NCBI RefSeq assembly: GCF_015277855.1
Contig: NZ_CP063812.1
Location: forward strand, 2,108,001 to 2,172,000
Direction: 5' to 3'
Origin: Microbacterium cremeum
GTDB lineage: Bacteria; Actinomycetota; Actinomycetes; Actinomycetales; Microbacteriaceae
DNA length: 64,000 nt
Under the pieces are notes generated by a model that saw nothing but the letters and a program-made list of their open reading frames with translations, was not told where the DNA came from and did not search any database. Shown in pieces: positions 49,093 through 57,136 of this stretch. Positions within the stretch are counted from its first letter, which is position 1; each line of letters opens with the position of its first letter. The translations under genes and the position numbers were made by a program.

Positions 49093-49737
49093 TCAGCCGG
49101 CGATGGCGTGGCCGATGACCTCGTCGCCCCCGCCGAAACGGATCGTGCGGCCGATCGTGCTGTCGTCGGCGATGGCCGCAGCGATCGTCGCAGCGACGTC
49201 GGCGCGCGGCACCGCTCCCCGACCGACGGGATCGACCTCGATGCGGCCGGTCGGCGGATCGAGGGTGAGCGCGCCGGGCGCCAGGATCGTCCAGTCCAGC
49301 GCACTCGCGGCGAGATGCTCGTCGGCCGCGCGCTTGGCGTCGGCATACGGGAAGAACGACGAGTCGGCCGCGACTCCGTGGTCGGGCCGCGAGCCCAGCC
49401 ACGACACCATGACGAAGCGGTCCACCCTCGCCGCCGCTGCCGCCTCCATCGAGCGGATCGCCGCGTCGCGGTCGACCGCGTATGTGCGTGCCGGGTCGCC
49501 GCCTCCCGCGCCCGCCGACCAGACCACGACGTCGTTCCCGGCGACGAGGTTCGTCAACTGCTCGACGTCCAGCAGCTCGACATCGGCCACGACCGGCTGC
49601 GCTCCGGTCGCGGCGACCTCGGCCTCATGGGCGGGATCGCGGATGACGGCGGTCACGGTGTGACCGTCCCGCACGAGAAGCGGCTCGAGCAGCAGCGCGA
49701 CCTTCCCGTGTCCGCCGAAGATCAGGATGCGGGTCAT
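49093..49737 (-). CDS. NAD(P)-binding (atypical SDR / NmrA-like) protein
   Basis: A 214-aa Rossmann-fold protein of the extended/atypical short-chain dehydrogenase class (SDR_a5-like). The nucleotide-binding glycine motif is FGGHGKVA near residue 7, and a YADAK sequence (Y-x3-K) near 126-130 fits the usual catalytic pair. A GGAGAAGCC ribosome-binding site precedes the ATG at 49737. It is convergent with DUF503, with the two stops 2 bases apart. It may be an oxidoreductase or an NADPH-sensing regulator. Substrate unknown. Confidence 0.85.
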   Translation of the reverse strand: MTRILIFGGHGKVALLLEPLLVRDGHTVTAVIRDPAHEAEVAATGAQPVVADVELLDVEQLTNLVAGNDVVVWSAGAGGGDPARTYAVDRDAAIRSMEAAAAARVDRFVMVSWLGSRPDHGVAADSSFFPYADAKRAADEHLAASALDWTILAPGALTLDPPTGRIEVDPVGRGAVPRADVAATIAAAIADDSTIGRTIRFGGGDEVIGHAIAG

Positions 49738-49875
49738 GGCTTCTCCGTCCGTTGCTCGCTCCACCGTACGCCCCGGCGCCTCGCCGTGGATCGCGCGCCG
49801 CGGTCCTGGCGACGGCCCGCGTCCGCTGCTACCGTGCCAACCGGAGATTCACCGCACCGGCGAAGGGACGACGAC

Positions 49876-51483
49876 GTGACCCAGGCACCGCACAACGCCA
49901 ACTCAGCGGAGGCGCCGACCCGCCCGCGCGAGCAGTGGACCGGACAGATCGGGTTCATCCTCGCCGCGATCGGTTCGGCGGTCGGCCTCGGCAACATCTG
50001 GCGTTTCCCGGGCGTCGCGTACGAGAACGGGGGCGGGGCGTTCCTGATCCCCTACCTCGTCGCGCTGCTGACCGCCGGCATCCCGATCCTGTTCCTCGAC
50101 TATGCGATCGGGCACCGGTTCCGCGGTGCGGCACCCACGGCGTTCCGGCGGCTCGGCGGCCGCCGCAACGGGCGGTGGCTCGAGGGGCTCGGATGGTTCC
50201 AGGTGGCCATCGCCTTCGTGATCGGCCTGTACTACACCGTCGTGATCGCGTGGGCGCTCAGCTTCTTCGTCTTCTCGTTCGACCTGCGCTGGGGCGACGA
50301 CCCCGCCGGCTTCCTCATCGGCGAGTATCTGCGCACCGGCGACCCGGGCATCAGCTTCGAGTTCGTGCCGGGCGTGCTCATCCCGCTCGCGATCGTCTGG
50401 ATCGCCGCCATCGTCGTGCTCGCCGCCGGTGTCGCACGGGGCATCCAGCGCGCCAACGTCATCTTCCTCCCGCTGCTGGTGGTCGCCTTCCTCATCCTGG
50501 TGGTGCGTGCCCTCTTCCTCGACGGCGCCGCGGAAGGGCTCAACGCGCTGTTCACGCCGCAGTGGGAAGCGCTCGCCGATCCCAACGTGTGGATCGCGGC
50601 TTACAGCCAGATCTTCTTCTCGCTGTCGATCGCGTTCGGCATCATGATCACCTACGCGTCGTATCGCAGGCGCCGGTCGAACCTCACGACGCCGGGTCTG
50701 GTCGTGGCCTTCTCGAACTCGTCGTTCGAGATCCTCGCCGGTATCGGCGTGTTCGCGACCCTCGGGTTCTTCGCGTTCCAGCAGGGCATCGCCGTCGGCG
50801 AGCTCGAGGGACTCACCGGCGTCGTGCTGTCGTTCATCACCTTCCCCGCCATCGTCTCGGAGATGCCCGGAGGGCCCATCTTCGGCGTGCTGTTCTTCGG
50901 CTCCCTGGTGATGGCAGGCTTCACCTCGCTGCTGTCGGTGCTGCAGGTGGTCTCGGCGGCGTTCCAGGAGAAGTTCGGGATGTCGCCGCGCAAGGCCGCC
51001 GTCGTGCTCGGGATCGTCTCGGCCGTGCTGTCGATCCTCCTGTTCTCGACCACGACGGGGCTGATCGCCCTCGACACCGCGGATGCGTGGGCGAACAACA
51101 TCGGCATCGTGGCATCGGCGGTGCTGACGTCGGTGTTCGTGATCTGGATCCTGCGACGCGGCCGAGAGCTGCGCTTCCACCTGAACAGCGTGTCGACCTT
51201 CCGCGTCGGCCGCCTGTGGGTGTTCTTCGTCGGCCTGCTCGCTCCCGTCGTCCTCGGATACATGCTCATCTCGCGCATCGTCTCGCTGATCGTCGACGGG
51301 TACGAGGGCTATCCGGCCGAGTATCTCCTGGCCGTCGGATGGGGGACCATCCTCCTCATCGTCGTGGCCGCGGTGGTGATGCCGCTGCTGCCGTGGAAGC
51401 GGTCGCCCGACGACTTCACCGCCTGGCCGGCGTACACCGATTCGCCTGACGCGGCATCCGAAACGAAGGAGGCTTCACGATGA
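49876..51483 (+). CDS. Sodium-dependent amino-acid importer, NSS family (MetP-like)
   Basis: A 535-aa sodium:neurotransmitter-symporter-family permease with about eleven or twelve hydrophobic segments. The LeuT-fold signature is AAIGSAVGLGNIWRFPGVAYENGGG, split as GNIWRFP and YENGGGAF near residues 36-55. In Corynebacterium glutamicum the pair MetP-MetS imports methionine and alanine. The small MetS-type gene that follows, sharing the ATGA junction, supports the same role here. The start is a GTG with GAAGGGAC upstream. Confidence 0.92.
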   Translation: MTQAPHNANSAEAPTRPREQWTGQIGFILAAIGSAVGLGNIWRFPGVAYENGGGAFLIPYLVALLTAGIPILFLDYAIGHRFRGAAPTAFRRLGGRRNGRWLEGLGWFQVAIAFVIGLYYTVVIAWALSFFVFSFDLRWGDDPAGFLIGEYLRTGDPGISFEFVPGVLIPLAIVWIAAIVVLAAGVARGIQRANVIFLPLLVVAFLILVVRALFLDGAAEGLNALFTPQWEALADPNVWIAAYSQIFFSLSIAFGIMITYASYRRRRSNLTTPGLVVAFSNSSFEILAGIGVFATLGFFAFQQGIAVGELEGLTGVVLSFITFPAIVSEMPGGPIFGVLFFGSLVMAGFTSLLSVLQVVSAAFQEKFGMSPRKAAVVLGIVSAVLSILLFSTTTGLIALDTADAWANNIGIVASAVLTSVFVIWILRRGRELRFHLNSVSTFRVGRLWVFFVGLLAPVVLGYMLISRIVSLIVDGYEGYPAEYLLAVGWGTILLIVVAAVVMPLLPWKRSPDDFTAWPAYTDSPDAASETKEASR

Positions 51484-51647
51484 CTCCGATCGCGATCGTG
51501 TTCCTGCTGCTCGCAGTCGTCCTGGTGTGGGGCGGACTCCTCGCCAGCGCGCTCTACCTGCGACGGCACCCCGAGCCGGCGTCGTACCCGCCGGGGGGCG
51601 TCGACGACCATCGCGAGGATGCCGCGCCCATCGAGCACGACACCTGA
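51480..51647 (+). CDS. MetS-like small subunit of the NSS importer
   Basis: A 55-aa gene read from the sequence, overlapping the permease stop by 4 bases (ATGA). The product has one hydrophobic helix at about 3-27, then a charged YLRRHPEP linker and a hydrophilic acidic tail. This matches the MetS type of small subunit required by the C. glutamicum MetP importer. It is too short for ordinary gene finders and would be missed easily. The substrate, probably methionine or alanine, is inferred. Confidence 0.85.
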   Translation: MTPIAIVFLLLAVVLVWGGLLASALYLRRHPEPASYPPGGVDDHREDAAPIEHDT

Positions 51648-51660
51648 ACCGCGGCCTCGC

Positions 51661-52446
51661 TCAGTTGAGGCTGCGCGTGGACGCGGGGATCACTCCGTCG
51701 CGGTAGAGGTCGGCGGCGGTGTCCTGCAGCGCCGTGAGTGCGACCCGCTGCGTCATCGGTCCGTACGAGATCCGCGCCGCGCCGAGCGCCTCGTACTCGG
51801 CGGCGCTGAGGGCGCCGGGCAGCCCGATCACGCTGAGCTTGCGCTCCCCGATGCCGTCGACGAGCCGGCGGGTGATGTCGGCGTCGAGGATGCCCGGAAC
51901 GAACACCAGGTCGGCGCCGGCGTCGAGATAGGCGCGGCCGCGGACGATGGCGTCGTCGACGGATGCCTCGACCGGGCGCCCGCGGCCGCGCGCGAACGCA
52001 TCGGTGCGGGCGTTGAGCACGAACGGCACTCCCTCGGCCTCGCCCGCGGCGACGATCGCCTCGACGGCGGCGACCGCTTCGTCGAGGGGACGCAGCCGAT
52101 CCTCGACGTTGGCGCCGACGACGCCACGGCCGATGGCGCGGCGCACGGTCTCGCCGGGATCGCCGTAGCCGGCGTCGAGGTCGGCCGTCACTGGGAGGTC
52201 GCCCACGGCCTCGACGATGCGCCCGATCATGTCGAGGGCGATCTCGAGCGGGATCTCGCCGTCGGAGTACCCGAAGGTCGCCGCGATCGAATGGCCCGCC
52301 GTGGCGATGGCGCGCGTCTCGGGGAGTGCCGCGATCGTCTTGGCCGAGACGGCGTCCCAGACGTTCACGACGCGGAGGATCTCGGGCGCGGAATGCAGCC
52401 GCGCGAGCGTTCGGGCCTTGTCTGCCTGTGTGGTCACGCCTTTCAC
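51661..52446 (-). CDS. Isocitrate lyase / PEP mutase superfamily protein
   Basis: A 261-aa TIM-barrel enzyme of the isocitrate lyase/phosphoenolpyruvate mutase family. The segment NVWDAVSAKTIAAL and the substrate-binding AGHSIAATFGYSDGE are typical of the subgroup that also includes carboxyvinyl-carboxyphosphonate mutase and oxaloacetate-type lyases. It is shorter than true isocitrate lyase. The first GTG (52446) and a second at 52437 are both possible starts; neither has good upstream spacing. It lies convergent to metS. The reaction cannot be chosen from sequence. Confidence 0.85.
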   Translation of the reverse strand: MKGVTTQADKARTLARLHSAPEILRVVNVWDAVSAKTIAALPETRAIATAGHSIAATFGYSDGEIPLEIALDMIGRIVEAVGDLPVTADLDAGYGDPGETVRRAIGRGVVGANVEDRLRPLDEAVAAVEAIVAAGEAEGVPFVLNARTDAFARGRGRPVEASVDDAIVRGRAYLDAGADLVFVPGILDADITRRLVDGIGERKLSVIGLPGALSAAEYEALGAARISYGPMTQRVALTALQDTAADLYRDGVIPASTRSLN

Positions 52447-52481
52447 GTTAGCGGTGCGTCACGACCCCGGGACGCACCGCC

Positions 52482-52916
52482 TCACGATTCGCGCACCGCC
52501 CCGTCGAGGTAGACCCATCTGCCCGCGCGGCGGACGAACCGGCTGCGCTCGTGCAGTTCGCCCCGGTCGCGGCCGTGGCGCCACCGCGCACGGAACTCGA
52601 CGGTTCCCTCGTCGTCGCCTTCGGCGCCGGCCTCGACGTGGACGATCTCCAGCCCGGTCCAGTGCTGCGCGGGGTCGAGCGCGAGCTCGGCCGGGCGCGT
52701 GCGCGGGTGCCACGTCGACGCGAGGTGACGCGCGTCACCCACGACGAACGCGGTGTAGCGCGACCGCATCAGACCTTCGGCGGTCGGCGCAGGCTCTCCG
52801 CGCAGCACCGGGCGGCAGCATCCGTCGAAGCGCTGGCCGCTGCCGCACGCACAGGGGTCGTCCGCCGAGAGGCGCGCGAATCCGCCCGCCGAGCGGGCCG
52901 CGGGTCCGAACGACAC
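52482..52916 (-). CDS. SEC-C motif / YchJ (UPF0225) family protein
   Basis: A 144-aa protein of the YchJ family. The SEC-C metal-binding motif is DPCACGSGQRFDGCC near residues 20-34, and the rest is a small alpha+beta NTF2-like domain containing MRSRYTAFVVGDARHLASTWH. It starts with a GTG immediately after the stop of the DksA/TraR gene (one base between them), so the two are likely co-transcribed. A zinc-dependent function is expected, with no known substrate. Confidence 0.9.
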   Translation of the reverse strand: MSFGPAARSAGGFARLSADDPCACGSGQRFDGCCRPVLRGEPAPTAEGLMRSRYTAFVVGDARHLASTWHPRTRPAELALDPAQHWTGLEIVHVEAGAEGDDEGTVEFRARWRHGRDRGELHERSRFVRRAGRWVYLDGAVRES

Positions 52917-52917
52917 G

Positions 52918-53283
52918 TCAGGAGCCCGCTTTCTCGGCGCACGAGACGCAGCGGGTCGCGAACGGACGCACGCGCAGACGCGCGATCGGGATGCCGCGGC
53001 CGCAGTCGACGCATACGCCGTAGGTCCCGGCTTCCCACCGCTGCACGGCGTCGTCGATCTCGGTGATCTCGCGCAGCGCCGCCTCCTGGAGCCCCACCGC
53101 GCGCGCCCACTCCCCCGACAGCGTGACGCCTTCGGGATCGTGCTCGTCGTCGGCGACGTCCGCACCGCGATCGGCGCGCAGCTCCGCGATCGTCTCGTCC
53201 ATCGCCGCCAGGCGCGCGACGGCGTGCTCGCGCAACTCGTCCAGGAGCTCGCGCAGCTCGGTCCTGCTCGCGGCGGAGGTCAT
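52918..53283 (-). CDS. DksA/TraR C4-type zinc-finger protein
   Basis: A 121-aa protein with an N-terminal helical region (coiled-coil type, about 5-85) and a C-terminal C4 zinc finger CVDCGRGIPIARL...CVSC at about 91-115. DksA-like proteins reach the RNA polymerase secondary channel; actinobacterial members such as RSP-type or DksA-like factors also exist. The ATG at 53283 gives the usual length. It is followed directly by the SEC-C protein gene, and its upstream neighbour, the small lipoprotein gene, is 47 bases away on the same strand. Confidence 0.88.
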   Translation of the reverse strand: MTSAASRTELRELLDELREHAVARLAAMDETIAELRADRGADVADDEHDPEGVTLSGEWARAVGLQEAALREITEIDDAVQRWEAGTYGVCVDCGRGIPIARLRVRPFATRCVSCAEKAGS

Positions 53284-53330
53284 CGATGAAGCGTACGCCC
53301 GTGGACGGTCGTAGAGCACGTGCCCTGCCG

Positions 53331-53696
53331 TCAGTCCGATACCTCGACCGTGAACGTCACATCCTGGATGCCGCCGCCGGAGTTGGAGAGCACGACCTCC
53401 GTCCGCCCCTCCGCGAGGCCCTCCACACCCGGGTTGAAGGTCGCGCCGTCCTCTTCGCGGCCCGGCGTGAACCGGGCGATGGACGGGTCGGCGACCTCGC
53501 CGCGGTAGCTGTCGACGGCGAGATCGCCGGTGTCGATGTTCAGCACCTGCCCGACCTCGAGCTCGACGGTCGCCCCCTGCAGCGACCCCGCATCGCGGGT
53601 CACGGGTGCGATGACGGGCTCCGCGGGCACGCACGCGGCGAGGAGCAGGACGATTCCGGCGACGAGGGTCGCCGCGAGCGGCTGGACGGACTTCAT
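53331..53696 (-). CDS. Small lipoprotein at the end of the nonulosonate cassette
   Basis: A 121-aa exported protein. The leader ends in LLAAC, giving a probable lipidated C22. The mature part (about 30-121) is all-beta in character, with GATVELEVGQVLNI, a central VADPSIARFTPG and a terminal VTFTVEVSD. It resembles Ig-like or chagasin-like small domains, but I cannot confirm either. It starts only 4 bases after the DUF6716 stop, so it is likely the last gene of the nonulosonate operon. Its role may be glycan binding or assembly at the surface, which is inference. Confidence 0.75.
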   Translation of the reverse strand: MKSVQPLAATLVAGIVLLLAACVPAEPVIAPVTRDAGSLQGATVELEVGQVLNIDTGDLAVDSYRGEVADPSIARFTPGREEDGATFNPGVEGLAEGRTEVVLSNSGGGIQDVTFTVEVSD

Positions 53697-53700
53697 GCCG

Positions 53701-55011
53701 TCATGATGGCAGGCGCACGTGCCGCTCGGCCAGGGGGGCGACCGGCGCCGAGCGCGCCCAGCGCAGCGCGCGGCGTGACCGCTGCAGCATCCGCACCACG
53801 GTGCGCAGCGGCATCCCGATCGCGTAGGCCACCGCGCCGGCCGCGGACGCGTCGTCGGCGCCGAGCGCGGTCTTGCGCTCCCACGCGTCGCGCAACGCGC
53901 CGCCGCGCCGGGCGAACGGCGCGCGCGGCGCGAGCGCGTCGGCGCGTCGCAGCGAGACGAGCTGCGCGAGCCGGTCCTCCCAGTCGTCGGCGTGCGGGGG
54001 GTGGAAGTAGTTGTCGTCGAGCCATTCCGGATCCGGATGCCGGAACCGTCGCGCGACGACGTCGTCCTCGGAGCCGAGCAGATCGGCGTCGGCGAGCGTC
54101 TCGTTGATCAGCCGCGGCGACACTCCGAACGTGTCGAGGGCGATCACGGGCACACCACGGGCGATCGCCTCGATCGCGGCGGTCGAGCTCACCGTGACCA
54201 GACCCTCCGCAGCGTCGAGGGCGTCACCCATCGCGGCGGTGGAGGTCACCAGGTTCGGGGGAAGCGGGCCGAGCGACGCGAGAAGCTCGGGATAGCCGTC
54301 CTGCTCGACGTGCGTCTGATGCTCGCCGGTCGCCGCGCGCAGCTTCACCACGACCCGGCGTCCGGGATCGGCTTCGGCGGCTCGCACCAGCATCCGCGCG
54401 ATGCGCAGACGATCGGCTCGGTCCGCCGGGACCTTCGCCTGCGTGGCGAACACCAGGTCGGTGCCCTCGGCGGCCGCACGGCGCCCGGGACGCGACCGCG
54501 CGAACGGCAGCGTGGCGAGCGCGTAGCGATGCGTGTAGCCGGTCCGGGCCGACAGCGCGCCGAACTCGCGCAGCTCTCGGCGCGAGTGCACCACGAACAG
54601 GTCGCTCTGCAGCCGGTACACGACCGCCTTGCGCGTCGCGGGGATCGAGATGCCGGGCAGGCCGGTCGCGATCACGGGCCGGGGCGAGAGCGCCGCGACG
54701 TCGCGCGCGAGCACGCGCACGAGCGGTCCGCGCGCGGCCAGCACGACCGCGTCCGCCCGCAGGTCGCGCAGCCGCGCGGCCAGACCCGCGTACTCCACGC
54801 GCTCGACCCGGTCGCGCGGCAGGCCGCTGCCGCGCAGCGCGGACGCGAGCTGGGCTTCGCTCACCGCGACCGGCGTGCTCAGCACGAGCACCGAGGCATC
54901 CCACCGCCCGTCGAGGCCGCCCAGCAGCGACGCCGCCCACTTCACGTACGAGTCGGTGTCGGCGATCGCGACGACGCGCAGCCGTTCGCCGCGCGGGCCC
55001 GATGGGCTCAC
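53701..55011 (-). CDS. Putative glycosyltransferase, DUF6716 family
   Basis: A 436-aa protein that matches my memory of DUF6716, a putative glycosyltransferase family of actinobacteria. The start region RLRVVAIADTDSYVKW and the middle RLQSDLFVVHSRRELREFG suggest two Rossmann-like (GT-B) halves; the C-terminal half holds GLVTVSSTAAIEAIARGVPVIALDTFG, the donor-binding arrangement of GT-B enzymes. No signal peptide. It begins with a GTG overlapping the neuB-type stop (GTGA), placing it in the nonulosonate operon. It probably builds or extends the glycan. The linkage formed is unknown. Confidence 0.75.
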   Translation of the reverse strand: MSPSGPRGERLRVVAIADTDSYVKWAASLLGGLDGRWDASVLVLSTPVAVSEAQLASALRGSGLPRDRVERVEYAGLAARLRDLRADAVVLAARGPLVRVLARDVAALSPRPVIATGLPGISIPATRKAVVYRLQSDLFVVHSRRELREFGALSARTGYTHRYALATLPFARSRPGRRAAAEGTDLVFATQAKVPADRADRLRIARMLVRAAEADPGRRVVVKLRAATGEHQTHVEQDGYPELLASLGPLPPNLVTSTAAMGDALDAAEGLVTVSSTAAIEAIARGVPVIALDTFGVSPRLINETLADADLLGSEDDVVARRFRHPDPEWLDDNYFHPPHADDWEDRLAQLVSLRRADALAPRAPFARRGGALRDAWERKTALGADDASAAGAVAYAIGMPLRTVVRMLQRSRRALRWARSAPVAPLAERHVRLPS

Positions 55012-55880
55012 GCCGGGACGCGGCGGAGCTTCGCCATCGGCGCGAGCTCGCCGGGGTAGACGCGCTTGACGCCGTCACCCAGTGCGGCCTCGATGACGCG
55101 GATATCGCGCACGAGGTGCTGCAGGCCCGCGGGCTCGAGCGAGGCGGCGTGGTCGGACCCCCACATCGTGCGGTCCAGCGTGATGTGCCGCTCCACGGCG
55201 ACCGCGCCGAGGGCGACGGCGGCGAGCGAGATCTGCAGGCCGCGCTCGTGCCCCGAGTAGCCGACGGGAACACCGGGGTACCGCTCGCGCAGCGCCGGGA
55301 TCATGCGCAGGTTCGCCTCGCCGGGCTCCATCGGGTACGTCGAGGTGGCGTGCATGAGCAGCAGACGCTCGGTGCCGAGCACCTCGATGGCCGCGTCGAT
55401 CTCTTCGATCGTAGACATCCCCGTCGAGAGGATGATCGTCTTGCCGGTGTCGCGGAGGGCCCGCAGCAGTCCGTGGTCGGTGAGGCAGGCCGAGGCGACC
55501 TTGTGCGCGTGGACCCCGAGGTCCTCGAGGAACGCGACGCTCGGCTCGTCCCACGGCGACGCGAACCACTCCAGCCCCCGCAGCATCGCGTGGTCGGACA
55601 CCTCGATGTACTGGTCGCGGTCGAACTCGACGCGCTGCCGGTAGGCGAAGTACGTCATCGTGCCCCACGGGGTCTCGCGCGGCACATCGCGCATGTGCTC
55701 GGGCGTGGCGATCTCGGGCGTGCGCTTCTGGAACTTCACGGCATCCACCCCGGCGTCGGCCGCGACGTCGATGAGGCGCTTGGCCAGTTCGACGTCGCCG
55801 TTGTGGTTGAGACCGATCTCGGCGATGACGTACGCGGGTCGCCCGCCTCCCACGACGCGGTTTCCGATCCTGACGGTCAT
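55008..55880 (-). CDS. NeuB-type nonulosonic acid (sialic/Kdn-like) synthase lacking the SAF domain
   Basis: A 290-aa TIM-barrel enzyme that condenses phosphoenolpyruvate with a six-carbon sugar to form a nine-carbon 2-keto-3-deoxy acid. The family motifs AEIGLNHNGD at 20-29, AVKFQK near 47-52, LSTGMSTIEEID, SGHERGL and ERHITLDR are intact. Ordinary NeuB is about 345 aa with a C-terminal antifreeze/SAF domain that caps the partner active site; here the protein stops after the barrel. The start is an ATG overlapping the upstream gene (ATGA). The product may be Kdn or another nonulosonate, possibly phosphorylated. Confidence 0.88.
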   Translation of the reverse strand: MTVRIGNRVVGGGRPAYVIAEIGLNHNGDVELAKRLIDVAADAGVDAVKFQKRTPEIATPEHMRDVPRETPWGTMTYFAYRQRVEFDRDQYIEVSDHAMLRGLEWFASPWDEPSVAFLEDLGVHAHKVASACLTDHGLLRALRDTGKTIILSTGMSTIEEIDAAIEVLGTERLLLMHATSTYPMEPGEANLRMIPALRERYPGVPVGYSGHERGLQISLAAVALGAVAVERHITLDRTMWGSDHAASLEPAGLQHLVRDIRVIEAALGDGVKRVYPGELAPMAKLRRVPA

Positions 55881-57136
55881 GATGCCTCCTGTGGTGCGGT
55901 GGTCGGACCGGTCGCGCTGCGGCGACCGGTCGCGTGGATCTGTGTGCTGCCGGTGCTGCCGGTGCTGGCGCTGCCGGTGCGCGACGCCGTCCCGGCGAGC
56001 ACGCGCTCGGCGAGCTCGCGCACGGCGCCCGCCCCGCCGCGGTGGTCCAGGACCACGCGCGCCGACGCCAGCACCAGCGGATGCGCCTCGGGGACGGCCA
56101 CCGGCCACCCCACGAGGTCGAGGCAGGGCAGGTCGTTGACGTCGTTGCCGAGGTACGCGATGCGCGACGGCGCGATGCCGTGCTCGTCCGCCCACGACTG
56201 CAGGGCCGCGGCCTTGTCGCCCTGGCCCTGCAGGACATCGACGCCGAGCTTGCGGGCACGGGCCGACACCACCGGGTTGGTCTCGGTCGACAGGATGAGG
56301 AAGGGGATGCCGGCGGCCCGCAGCAGCGAGACGCCCATGCCGTCCGAGCGGCTCACGGTGACCGACTCGCCGCCGCCCTGATCGACGCGGACGCTGTCGT
56401 CGGTGTGGACGCCGTCGAAGTCGGTGACGACCGCGTCGGCGATGATCGGCTCGGGACGGTCGACGAGCGGGGCGAGCGCGCGCGCGATCTCCAGCTCATC
56501 GGCCGTGTCGATCTCGAGGGCACCGCGCGGCGACACCTCGGCGATGCCGACGCTTCCGAAGAAGCGGTGGCGGGAGGCACGGAATCCCGCCGCGCGCATG
56601 ACGTAGAAGCCGCCGGTCTCGAGGTAGTGCGGCGTGCGGTCCTGGCGGCGAGGCCGCACCTCGACGTCGTGGTTGACCGCCTGTGCGGCACCGCCGGCGC
56701 CCTTCTCCCACAGGAACCCGTAGGTCTCGACCGCGGAGAACACGCTGTCGCGACGGCGTGAGCGCACCAGCTGCACGGCGCCCGCGAGGGCGTCGATGTC
56801 GATGAAGGGCGAGGTGGCCTGTACGAACGCGACGACGCCGACGTCGATGCGACGCGCTTCGAGCACGTCGAGGGCGTGCAGCAGCGCGCTCTCGGACGAC
56901 GCCTCGTCGCCCGACAGCTCGGCCGGGCGCGCGATCGTCTCGGCGCCCCACTCGGCGGCGACCGCGGCGATCTCTGCGTCGTCGGTGGTGACGACGACGC
57001 GATCGATCGCATCGCACCGCACCGCGGCGTCCACGGCCCGTGCGACGAGCGGCACGCCGCCGACGCGACGCAGGTTCTTGCGGACGACGCCCTTCGACCC
57101 GCCGCGGGCGGGGATGATGGCGACGACCTCGCTCAC
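55877..57136 (-). CDS. Fusion of CMP-nonulosonate synthetase and KdsC-like HAD phosphatase
   Basis: A 419-aa two-domain protein. Residues 1-230 are a NeuA-type cytidylyltransferase (IIPARGGSKGV at 7-17; QATSPF at 106-111; a later LEIDTADEL). Residues 231-385 are a KdsC-like HAD phosphatase, with the nucleophile in VTDFDGV (D239, acid/base D241), and GNDVNDLP at 330-337. A low-complexity GSASTGSTGS tail follows, encoded by a short GTGCTGCCG-type DNA repeat at about 55938-55979. The fusion would remove the 9-phosphate and activate the sugar as CMP ester. The GTG start overlaps the upstream gene by 4 bases. Confidence 0.88.
   Translation of the reverse strand: MSEVVAIIPARGGSKGVVRKNLRRVGGVPLVARAVDAAVRCDAIDRVVVTTDDAEIAAVAAEWGAETIARPAELSGDEASSESALLHALDVLEARRIDVGVVAFVQATSPFIDIDALAGAVQLVRSRRRDSVFSAVETYGFLWEKGAGGAAQAVNHDVEVRPRRQDRTPHYLETGGFYVMRAAGFRASRHRFFGSVGIAEVSPRGALEIDTADELEIARALAPLVDRPEPIIADAVVTDFDGVHTDDSVRVDQGGGESVTVSRSDGMGVSLLRAAGIPFLILSTETNPVVSARARKLGVDVLQGQGDKAAALQSWADEHGIAPSRIAYLGNDVNDLPCLDLVGWPVAVPEAHPLVLASARVVLDHRGGAGAVRELAERVLAGTASRTGSASTGSTGSTQIHATGRRSATGPTTAPQEAS

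Noticed and set aside
55936..55980. Short GTGCTGCCG-type tandem DNA repeat as a mobile or regulatory element
   Set aside because: It encodes the in-frame GSASTGSTGS tail of the NeuA-HAD fusion and is best explained as a low-complexity protein linker.
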